Origin: Actinacidiphila guanduensis
GTDB lineage: Bacteria > Actinomycetota > Actinomycetes > Streptomycetales > Streptomycetaceae
Length of the DNA: 64,000 bases
Assembly (NCBI RefSeq): GCF_900103985.1
Contig: NZ_FNIE01000004.1
Span: 1 to 64,000, forward strand
Direction: 5' to 3'
Shown here one piece after another: positions 9,578 through 16,853 of this stretch; the first letter of the stretch is position 1, and each line of letters begins with the position of its first letter. The position numbers and the translations under genes are program-made. The notes under the pieces are model-generated. The model worked only from the letters and a program-made list of their open reading frames with translations, was not told where the DNA came from and did no database searches.

Positions 9578-9936
9578 GCGATCACCACTGCCCCCGCGGC
9601 CGCAGCCGGCCCCGTGCCGCTCGCGGGGCGCTTCGAGGCCGCTGTCCGCCCCGTCACCACAGCCGCGGCAGCGGCCAGCCGCCCGGCCTCCTCCTGCACG
9701 GATTCGCGTCCCGATGCCGTGGCCCGGAAGTAGCGCCGCGGCCGCCCCGCGACGACCTCCTCGCGGTCCACCTCGATCAGCCCCCCGTCCGTCATCCGCT
9801 CCAACGCCCCGTACAGGGTCCCGACGGCGAGACCGACCCGGCCCCCCGACAGTTCCTGCACCCGCTTGATGACCGCATAGCCGTGCAACGGCCCGTCCAG
9901 CAGCGCCGCAAGGATGAAGTACGTGGCCTCACTCAT
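9574..9936 (-). CDS. PadR-family transcriptional regulator
   Basis: Encodes 120 aa from ATG 9936. The winged-helix domain is clear: SEATYFILAALLDGPLHGYAVIKRV (helices 1-2), VGLAVGTLYGALERMTDGGLIEV (recognition helix and wing) and GRPRRYFRATASGRE. The C-terminal dimerisation helix is shortened to an Ala-rich tail. PadR proteins repress neighbouring transporter or stress genes. Here the partner is the overlapping membrane-protein gene, which is frameshifted, so the pair may no longer work. The AT-rich site just upstream is a candidate operator. Confidence 0.9.
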   Translation of the reverse strand: MSEATYFILAALLDGPLHGYAVIKRVQELSGGRVGLAVGTLYGALERMTDGGLIEVDREEVVAGRPRRYFRATASGRESVQEEAGRLAAAAAVVTGRTAASKRPASGTGPAAAAGAVVIA

Positions 9937-9954
9937 CACGCTTCGTTGTCTTCC

Positions 9955-9985
9955 CACACCCCGACAATATATCGGCCGTCGAAGT
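9955..9985 (-). promoter_or_regulatory. Candidate promoter/operator of the padR pair
   Basis: An AT-rich island lies 25-40 bases upstream of the PadR start in otherwise very GC-rich DNA. It contains CGACAATATATCG, which is partly palindromic (CGA...TCG), and a TATATT hexamer usable as a -10 box on the minus strand. PadR regulators commonly bind such AT-rich dyads in their own promoters. No convincing -35 is seen. Confidence 0.4.
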
Positions 9986-10049
9986 ATGCGAAGCCGTCGG
10001 GAAGATCACTCGACCGACAGGGCCCCGCCCCGGCAGACCACCTTGCAGA

Positions 10050-10139
10050 GCAACCTTCGTCGACAACGCCCGCGGGCAGGCCGACAATCCCAGCGAGCAG
10101 CGACGCGCGGAACCCGACGCACTGGGGATTCGCTGGTAG
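10050..10139 (+). pseudogene. Second remnant of a helicase C-terminus
   Basis: Thirty codons read ATFVDNARGQADNPSEQRRA then a PDALGIRW end and a TAG stop. They match the last 30 residues of the helicase-associated module (FVDNARxRADKLTPERRAELDALGMRW). Nothing of the gene precedes it. It has the same orientation as the remnants at 7942 and 10625. Confidence 0.65.
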
Positions 10140-10251
10140 ACGTCGGCGATGGTCGGGCCCGCTCCCTGATGGAGTCCTGGACCGGACCGGGGCAGCGCCC
10201 AAGGGCCGAGGACGTCGGCGACGTCCGTCGAACGGCCGATATGGTGCCGCC

Positions 10252-10554
10252 ATGCCAGGCATACGCAGCAGGCTGCTGCGCGCATTCTGGGCCGTGGACC
10301 GCATGCTCGGCGGTGAGCAGCCCCTCACCCGCACGGAACGGTTCGTCGCAGCTCGACACCCCGTCCGCCTCGGCGTCGCGGTCGGCGCCTGCTGGACCGC
10401 GTTCTTCACCCTGCTGCCCGGTACGCAATCCGCAGACGTCGTGGTCGGCGTCGCCGGCGGAATGTTCCTCGGCGCGCTCTCCGGCTTCACCGCACGCTAC
10501 TTGAGGGCACGCCAGCACCGCCTGCAACGAATACGACTCCGGGACGGCGCGTGA
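10252..10554 (+). CDS. Small two-helix membrane protein
   Basis: Encodes 100 aa from ATG 10252. A basic N-terminus precedes two hydrophobic segments (about residues 39-56, VRLGVAVGACWTAFFTLL, and 63-82, VVVGVAGGMFLGALSGF), and a basic C-terminus follows. No family is recognised. It lies between two helicase remnants and reads alone, so a functional role is uncertain. Confidence 0.55.
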   Translation: MPGIRSRLLRAFWAVDRMLGGEQPLTRTERFVAARHPVRLGVAVGACWTAFFTLLPGTQSADVVVGVAGGMFLGALSGFTARYLRARQHRLQRIRLRDGA

Positions 10555-10624
10555 ACCGCACCCGGAACGTGCACTTCCCCCGCCGCGCGGGCCCCTCTCA
10601 CCACCACCGCCGTGAACACGAGAC

Positions 10625-11588
10625 ACCGCAGGCGGTCGGCGGAGATCGAGACGCGGCCTGAGGCCGACCCGCCGGACGGCCCCGTCACCGGAGCGCCGAC
10701 CGGAGAACGCCACAACGGGCTCGGGGCCGGCACCCCGCTGCCGGGACCCGGCGAGGCCGCCGTGCAGGGCCACGGCCTCGGGGCGGGGTCCAGACACAGC
10801 GCCGCGACCGGGACCAACCGCGACCCAGCAACGGGTGCTCGAGCACACGCGCCACCTCGACACCAGTCAGCAGATCCGATGCGGGAAGGAGGGCCGCCCC
10901 GTGCACCGCTCGTCACCCGTGGCCGGGCACGGTGCCCGCGGAAACCTCGGGCACCATGCCGGCGGGGGCTGAAAGAATCCGCCCACGGGCAAGAAGCATC
11001 CGCGCACCGGGTCCCCGGCCGAGATCGTGGCCTCACATCCACGACCCCGGGAACCGCTCGGCGGATGGATCCAGTCACCAGCCGGCCGTTCGGAGTCCGT
11101 CGACGACGTGGGCCAACTCTGGCAGAAGGTCCGCGGCCCGCTCGACCGAAAGCTCGCCCGACATCTGCCGACCCACGCGGACACCTCGATCATCGGAGAA
11201 GGCGGCGAAGGCCGATCCCGCCACGTACCCGCGGACAACCGACACGCCACCCGGAACGACATCGAGCACAGGATCAACGCGGACACGATACCGAACAACG
11301 CCCCCCATCAGTTCGACTCGACAGAAGACCCGACCCTCCTCCACATCGAGGAAAACCGCCGACCCCGCGGAACCAACCGAGAACAGCCGCCATCACCACA
11401 CCCCGCACACCCCGGACACCGCGACCCCCTCAACCGCCCAGGAAACCCGAGGAAGCATGGCCGCGGCCGAACACACGCCCCGCCTGTTCCCGGCCCGTTC
11501 ATGCACAACACCCGCAGGCACGCAGACAAGCCCAACCCCGAACAGCGCGGAACGACACCAGGAGCTCACCGAACCGGCCATGCGCTGA
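10625..11588 (+). pseudogene. Third, heavily decayed helicase-associated-domain remnant
   Basis: Pieces of the helicase C-terminal module occur in the family's order but in shifting frames: EIETRPEADPPDGPVTGAPTGER (cf. MEIEARREQG at 7942), GTPLPGPGEAAVQGHGLGA, a nucleotide match to the QAQR-W-Q---QQWVLEHTLHL block around 10780-10865, HNTRRHADKPNPEQR near 11505 and an ELTEPAMR stop at 11588. A small minus-strand frame at 11075-11344 interrupts it. This is clear decay, not a working gene. Confidence 0.6.
11075..11344 (-). CDS. Possible small hypothetical protein
   Basis: Encodes 89 aa with balanced, globular-looking composition and lower GC at third positions than its surroundings. It has a strand-rich N-terminus (VFCRVELMGGVVRYRVRVDPV), a central GSAFAAFSDDRGVRVGRQM, and a helical ERAADLLPELAHVVDGL end. 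It lies antisense inside a decayed helicase remnant, so it may be a gene that moved in. No family is recognised. Confidence 0.4.
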   Translation of the reverse strand: MEEGRVFCRVELMGGVVRYRVRVDPVLDVVPGGVSVVRGYVAGSAFAAFSDDRGVRVGRQMSGELSVERAADLLPELAHVVDGLRTAGW

Positions 11589-12240
11589 TAGCGGCGCGCA
11601 GCGAAAGCCCGGGCCGGGGCAACCTGCCGGGCACCCCAGGCTCGGCCCTTGCCTACCGCCGTGGCCGCCCCGCTGACACAGAACGACCAACCCGGCCCGC
11701 CTGTTGCCACCGAGCCGTCAGGCAGGCGTACAGCGGCCTTCCCGGAGCGTTCGGCGGCGCTGTCCTCCCCCTGGCCGAACGGGGCCGTCGCGGCGGCCGG
11801 AAGCCGGACGCCGCGACACCAATCCCTCGGCCCAGCCCCGAGGTGTCCGGTCCGCAGTTCCGTTCGCTCCCTCTTCGCCAGCGCTGAGGGCAAGGACAGG
11901 GACACAGAGGGGAAGTCGGCATGCCGCCGCAGTGCGGCGGACATCACTACCGCAGGTCGGAGGCGGTCTTCCGGCCGTGCGCGGCCCAGCGGTACGAACG
12001 AGTGGTTGAACGCCTGGTTGCCGTACGGCCCGATGAACCACCCCGCGCCGGGCAGGCCGCATCCGCCGGACCCGCGGCCTGCCCGGCGCACCCTGCGTCC
12101 GGTCGCGTTCGCAGTTGCACCGTGGCCGGGCTCCGAGCTGCGGGGCGCAGGAACGGGTTGCTCGGAGCGGCTCGAGTGGGACAGTGATGTAGATCGGTGC
12201 TGTTGCCAGTGCTCCACGAAGCGGTAGGCGGGCCGATACG
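11589..12240. other. Gene-poor stretch
   Basis: Long frames exist on both strands but have the Arg/Pro/Ala bias of shadow frames. I see no motif or credible start, so I call nothing here. Confidence 0.4.
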
Positions 12241-12504
12241 GTGGCGGCCGTGGGACAACGATCGGGCTTGATCGCAGAGATCGCGGAAAACGTGGTGAAC
12301 GCCGGCACCGTCGCTTTCGTACTGGCCGGACTGGTGCCGCTGTTGTGGGAACACGACGGCTGGTCGGGAGTCACGCACCGGACCGGCTCGGTCGCCCCGC
12401 TGTCAGTGGCCTATGCACTGTTCGGCCCGCTGGGCCGTCGATGGAAGACCCGCCGGGGCCGGCGTCGCGCCGAGCGGCAACAGGCGGATGCAAGGATGCG
12501 CTGA
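12241..12504 (+). CDS. Small membrane protein
   Basis: Encodes 87 aa from GTG 12241 (GTG 12250 is an alternative). It has one hydrophobic helix at about residues 19-36 (VNAGTVAFVLAGLVPLLW), a second weaker one around 50-64 (VAPLSVAYALFGPLG), and a very basic tail RRWKTRRGRRRAERQ. The positive tail suggests a cytoplasmic C-terminus. No family is recognised. Confidence 0.5.
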   Translation: MAAVGQRSGLIAEIAENVVNAGTVAFVLAGLVPLLWEHDGWSGVTHRTGSVAPLSVAYALFGPLGRRWKTRRGRRRAERQQADARMR

Positions 12505-12736
12505 CCTGTGCGGGAACACCTGCAGCCTTGACCCGACATATGCGGAGTCGAACCGTACCGGACAACTGCGCGGGCCTGGAGGGGCCTTGACGACGGGGCT
12601 GCGCTCCAGGCCCTCCCCCTGAGCGAACGCGAGGCCGGAGCGCACTCCTCACGTGGTGGCCCTGCGCACTGTCACCGTGGTGATACTTCCGGCCCCCGGG
12701 GCACCGTCGCGCCGGTGAGATCCGCGGGCCGGCACG

Positions 12737-12935
12737 TCACTGGTCGTCCTCGAGTCCGGCGTCGCCCCACACGCCGGCGAGTTCCTCCGTCCTACGCTCC
12801 CGGGCCTCGAACCACTGCGCGAGCGCCCACGCGGCCTTCGGCTTGCGCTTCCTGGCTGCCTCCCGGGGTTCCTCCTGCACCCTGGCGGCGGCTCGCGCTC
12901 CTCCTGGCGCTGGTCGTACTCGGCTCCGGGTGAAG
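12737..12935 (-). pseudogene. Frameshifted gene tail, coiled-coil-like
   Basis: On the minus strand, GAEYDQRQEERE is followed, after a shift in a CCGCCGCC run, by ARKRKPKAAWALAQWFEARE, then RRTEELAGVWGDAGLEDDQ and a stop at 12737. The composition resembles the charged helical gene just upstream. It is probably the tail of a decayed gene of the same unit. The rest of 12505-12967 shows nothing recognisable. Confidence 0.4.
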
Positions 12936-12967
12936 GTCGGTGAGCGCCCGGAGTACAGGGCGTTCGA

Positions 12968-13576
12968 TCAGGCGCGCGGGCCGAAGAGGGAGGAGATCAC
13001 CTCGTCGGGTGTCGGCCATGGGGCGGATCCGCCGGAGTCCCGGTGGCGCTGCTCGCGCCTTTCGTAGGCGCGCTCGTACGCCTCGACAGCGGTCCGCAGC
13101 CGGTGCGCCGACACCTTCTTGTCGCGGGCGATCAGGAGCTCCGCAATCGTGGTCCCGGGAGGGCCGGGCGTGAGCCCGGCGTCGGCCAGGAGCCGGTGCA
13201 CGTTCTCCTCCAGGGCCTGTGTGCGGCGGGCGGCCTCCTCGGCGGCCTTGGCACGCGCCCTCTCCCGCTTGCGTTCCCGATCACGCTCGCGCTCCCAGCG
13301 CCTCAGGGCGAGCTCGCGGCCGTACTCGGCCCCACGAGCCTGCGCAGCGCGGGCCTCCTCATACCGGGTTCCGGCGGCGACCTCCGCCACCAGGGTGCGA
13401 ATCGCGTCGGGCCCCTTGCATCCTTCATCGGCGGCCCGCGTCACGGCCTCGACCGTCACCTCGTCGAGGACCCGCTACGGGACCCCGCCCTCCCTTGCCT
13501 GCCGGTGGACCTCGTCGGTGACGTCCTGGATCAGGTGTCGCGCACGCTCGGCCGTCCTTCCGCCCCACCACGCCAT
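12968..13576 (-). pseudogene. Charged coiled-coil protein gene with an in-frame TAG
   Basis: From an ATG at 13576 the frame encodes MAWWGGRTAERARHLIQDV and continues to codon 34, which is TAG (13475-13477). It is then open to 12968. Downstream of the stop the protein is highly helical with an Arg/Glu coiled coil (LALRRWERERDRERKRERARAKAAEEAARRTQ, given here as a landmark region at about residues 85-115) and ends in PDEVISSLFGPRA. Translation could restart at the GTG at 13459. The nonsense codon suggests decay. Function is unknown. Confidence 0.5.
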
Positions 13577-13704
13577 GTCCGCAGTAAACAGCCGCGAGGC
13601 CGCCGGTGGCCACCGCGTCAGCCCGGTTCCTCGGCGAGTCCCGGGACGATGTTTGCCGGTCCGTGTACATGGCAGAGCCGGTAGATGTTCTCGGACTGCC
13701 GTTT

Positions 13705-13885
13705 TCCGTATCGGTGTTCGGGAAGGCCTGGGCGGCGCCGGGGCGGCGTTCGATCTCCCGGTTCGAGCTGGGTCCGGATCGATTCGGCAGCGGGCCGGGC
13801 AAAGACCGTGCGGATCGTCGCGGCGACCGTTTCCGCAGATCCCTTCGGAATCACGGAGAGGACGTTGCGCACGAAGTCAGGCCGG
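13705..13885 (-). mobile_element. IS256-family transposase remnant
   Basis: Two pieces typical of the C-terminal half of IS256-type transposases are read on the minus strand: DFVRNVLSVIPKGSAETVAA and ATIRTVFARPAAESIRTQL (about 13880-13770) and, one frame over, NREIERRPGAAQAFPNTD (about 13763-13710; the family has NREIKRRTDVVQVFPN). The intervening residues, including the catalytic glutamate region, are missing. No terminal inverted repeats are evident. Confidence 0.65.
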
Positions 13886-13986
13886 CCGGCAGCCGATCGG
13901 TCTGGGCTTGACGGAGCCGCCGCGCTCCGGGCCACCCACCGGAGCAAAGCGACGGGCTCGAGCAGCCCCAACCGCTACCCGACGGG

Positions 13987-14972
13987 TCACCGCGGGGCCG
14001 GGAGCCGGTCCTCCAGGTTCCAGCCGCCCGCCGGGGCGCCCGCGACCCGCCGCACCGACCGTGCCGGGCCGTGCGCAGCAAGGCGGGCCGCGGTCGTGGT
14101 CGTGGTCGTGGTCGTGGTCGCGACGGTCAGGCGCCGGGAACGGACCGGCGCGGCGCCGGCGGCGCGGGCCAGGAACTCCGCCTCCCGCTTCTCCGGCGCG
14201 GCGGCGAACACCACCAGCACCGGCGGGAACGGCGGCTGGAAACCCGTGGGCGGTGTAGTGCAACTGCCAGTGCGGGCGCGGCTCCCTGCCTGCGTTGCCG
14301 CGCCCGGACGGAGGCGCGGTGCGGGGCGGTGCGGTAGGCGGCGTAGCGGCCCAATTTCGCCCGCAGGCAGGCGTAGGCCATCGTGCCGCGGTCCACTTCC
14401 ACGAACGCGAACCGGCCCGTGGCGAGCAGCACCACGGCGTCGGGGATCAGCGGCCCGGCCAGCGTCGGATGCGCCGGCTCGAGCTGCCAGTCCCCCGCAG
14501 CTGCCGCGCCCGCGGCGTGGAACGTGACGGCGGCGTCGACCAGGGCCGGGCCGTGCTCGCGCAGCCCCGTCCTCGCTGCGGCCTTCCGGCCCGTGGCGCG
14601 GGCGCCGGCCGCCCCGGCGGCCCCGTTGAAGGCGGGCAGCAGCCCTGAGGCGGCCGCTTCCGCGAGGCCTGCCGTGACGCAGAACCAGTACGACTGCAGA
14701 GCGCGCCGCACCCGCCCGGCCAACGGCGGCCGCTCGACAGGTCGCGCAGGGCCCGGCGCGCGTGGTTGCGTGCCCTCCTGGTGCGGCACCAGCAGGACGC
14801 GCAGTTGCTCAGGGGTCGCTAGCCGGAACCGGGCCGGCGTCACCAGGACCTCGCCGCGGACCTCCGCACCCGCCCGCACCACCCGCGCCGCCCGCGCCGC
14901 CTGCCGGCCCCGTCCTGCGGCCCCCCGGGCAGACCCCGAAGAGAACAACACCTCCTTCCCCCGCCCGTTCAA
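13987..14972 (-). pseudogene. Replication-relaxation family protein, frameshifted
   Basis: Replication-relaxation proteins are winged-helix proteins found on actinomycete plasmids and integrative elements. From ATG 14972 the frame shows TPARFRLATPEQLRVLL (the family's HTH start), LVDAAVTFHAAGAA, then LIPDAVVLLATGRFAFVEVDRGTMAY and AKLGRYAAYRTAPH. Near 14250-14270 the frame is lost and the family's end, VLVVFAAAPEKREAEFLARAAGAAP, is read in another frame to about 13987. A hexanucleotide repeat (14092-14121) adds a run of threonines in that tail. Inactive as written. Confidence 0.7.
14092..14121. repeat. Hexanucleotide tandem repeat (GGTCGT)
   Basis: Four perfect GGTCGT units are followed by one GGTCGC. 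They lie inside the tail of the replication-relaxation remnant and encode Thr-Thr repeats on the minus strand (nine consecutive Thr with flanking codons). Confidence 0.85.
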
Positions 14973-15381
14973 GGCCGGGAGAAGAGGAGTCGCAGTCCCG
15001 GGAAGCGGCCGGACAAGAGACGCGACCAGGAACGATGCCCGGTGCCGGCGGAAGGGGTACGGGACTTGCCGCGGGGCCCGGCGCGGGGCCGGCTACAGGC
15101 CTCGCCGCGACAGCGGCTGCAGCGGGGGCATGGGCAGTTGCACCGCGCGGACAGGTCGGACGGGTCGGATCGATCGGCTCCATCATCGAGGACGCCTCCA
15201 GGCAAAGGGGCGGACCTACTTCCGCCTTCACCCGCTACAAGTGCCAAACGATCTTCCCGTGTGACACCCGACCCGGCGGACCGGGGCCAGCACCCGCACG
15301 GACCCGCTCCATGCTGGAGGGCCGCGCATGAGCTTGACGTTCAACCTCTGGTTCCTGCACAGGGGGCGCGGCGGAGGGCGT
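14973..15381. other. Intergenic stretch
   Basis: No coding region or motif is recognised between the replication-relaxation remnant and the operon ending at 15382. Confidence 0.4.
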
Positions 15382-15816
15382 TCAGATCCAGTTGCCCCAG
15401 CCGAACGTGGCGATGTAGGCCCGACGGACGGCATCCCGGCCACGGCCGCTGCCGATGTGGATCACCGCCAGTGCAAGAAGGAACCAAGCCAAGAGAACGC
15501 CAGCAATGATCAAAGTCCATCGAGCGCCAGAGAAAGTGGCGACGACAATCAAGGCGATGACGGTCACGCCCAAGCCCATGTGGGCGGCCGGCAGGTCCGA
15601 GCGCAAGGCCTCGCGCACAGTGCGGCGTGCTTGCTGTATGTCCCGGTTGTAGCGAGCACGAGCTGCGCTTTCGATGTTCTCCCGCTCAAAGCTGTGCTCC
15701 ACCGCTGGCCCCCTGTGGATCTCCGGCTGATGCTGCAACCCGAGCAGCCCGTCGACGACCATCATCGGCTGTTTCGCAGCGGCTTCGTCCCCCTCTTCTG
15801 GCGGGCGGCCGTTCAT
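15382..15816 (-). CDS. Small membrane protein, second gene of an operon
   Basis: Encodes 144 aa. Its ATG (15816-15814) overlaps the stop of the upstream gene (ATGA), so the two are translationally coupled. The N-terminal 80 residues are soluble and charged (ERENIESAARARYNRDIQQARRTVREAL). Two hydrophobic helices follow at about residues 82-96 (LGVTVIALIVVATF) and 101-119 (WTLIIAGVLLAWFLLALAVI). No family is recognised. Confidence 0.7.
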   Translation of the reverse strand: MNGRPPEEGDEAAAKQPMMVVDGLLGLQHQPEIHRGPAVEHSFERENIESAARARYNRDIQQARRTVREALRSDLPAAHMGLGVTVIALIVVATFSGARWTLIIAGVLLAWFLLALAVIHIGSGRGRDAVRRAYIATFGWGNWI

Positions 15817-16229
15817 GGGCCTCGCTCGCCCAGTACACGATCGCGATATGCGCGCCAGGCGTCCAAGGCGGACCGGGCCGAGTCAGCGGTGAGGAAGTCT
15901 CCCGAACCGGTCTCGAAGGCTCGCGCCTTCAGGGCATCCGCGACCGCGAGAGCCGCAGGGGCTGCTGCTTCGCTGTCGCCATGAACGAACAGGCTCACCC
16001 CGGTGACCGGCGAGTCGTCAGCTTCACTGACCGGCATGCTGATCGAGAAGCCCGGCCCTTCGTAGTCGACCCACCCGTCCGGTGAGAACCCGACGCCTGG
16101 CAGCACCTTCGAAAGGACACCGCGAACATCCCGGCCCGTGCCCAGACTCGCCGGATCCCAGTCGTCGGGGATCTCGTCGATGGCACCGGCCTCGGGTGGA
16201 AACTGCATGATGAAGACGTCCCAGCTCAC
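15813..16229 (-). CDS. Hypothetical protein (MSWDVF family), first gene of an operon
   Basis: Encodes 138 aa from GTG 16229. The N-terminus MSWDVFIMQFPPEAGAIDEIPDDWDP is characteristic of small actinomycete proteins of unknown function that begin with this block. The centre has WVDYEGPGFSISMPV and VTGVSLFVHGDSEAAAP, a likely beta sheet, and the end is helical (SARSALDAWRAYRDRV). It precedes and overlaps the membrane-protein gene, so the two may act together. Confidence 0.75.
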   Translation of the reverse strand: MSWDVFIMQFPPEAGAIDEIPDDWDPASLGTGRDVRGVLSKVLPGVGFSPDGWVDYEGPGFSISMPVSEADDSPVTGVSLFVHGDSEAAAPAALAVADALKARAFETGSGDFLTADSARSALDAWRAYRDRVLGERGP

Positions 16230-16853
16230 CCGCTCAAGCTACGCGTCAGCACTGACACTCAACCCGTCGCCCAACCGGCCACCCGGCCAAAAAACAAGCT
16301 GACCGCCCGACGCCGGCCGCGCCCCAGATCGGGCCCGCAACGGGGACGGGAGGACGTCGGCCCGGCTTCCACCCGGCACCGCTCGGGCCGACCCACGCAG
16401 ACGGGCAGAGATGCGCGGCAGCGCGGAGGCCGCCCGCGACGTCGGCCGGGGCACCTTCCGGCCCTGCCCGCGCGCTCCACCGGGACGGCCGGTCCGGCCT
16501 CCTGCCGGGCGCCGCGGGTGGCACGTCCACCCGCCGGGGTGAGGGCTCCGTCCGCCCGGCCGGGACGGTGTTCAGCTGCGGTCGCCGGAACCCGCGGCCC
16601 CGGGCCGGCCGGCCCCCGCGCCGCGGGCCGATCCCGCTTCCCCGTCCCGCGCGGGGTGAAACCCGCCTGCGGATACGGGCGCCGCCCGGACGCAGCCGAT
16701 GTGAGGCGAAGGGAATGCCGCCGAAACACGATCGCTGCATCGATTTCATGGCGTCCGCATAGTTTTGCGAACCGCTCGGCCCGCCCGTGCCCTCGCCCCC
16801 ACCGTGGACGAAGGGCGGATGCCTCCCAACTCCGTGCAGACTAAGGCCTTTTC
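16230..16853. other. Divergent intergenic region, 624 bases
   Basis: No gene is recognised. It separates the minus-strand operon at 15382-16229 from the hydrolase at 16854 and must contain both promoters, but I cannot point to convincing -35/-10 pairs. Confidence 0.4.
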
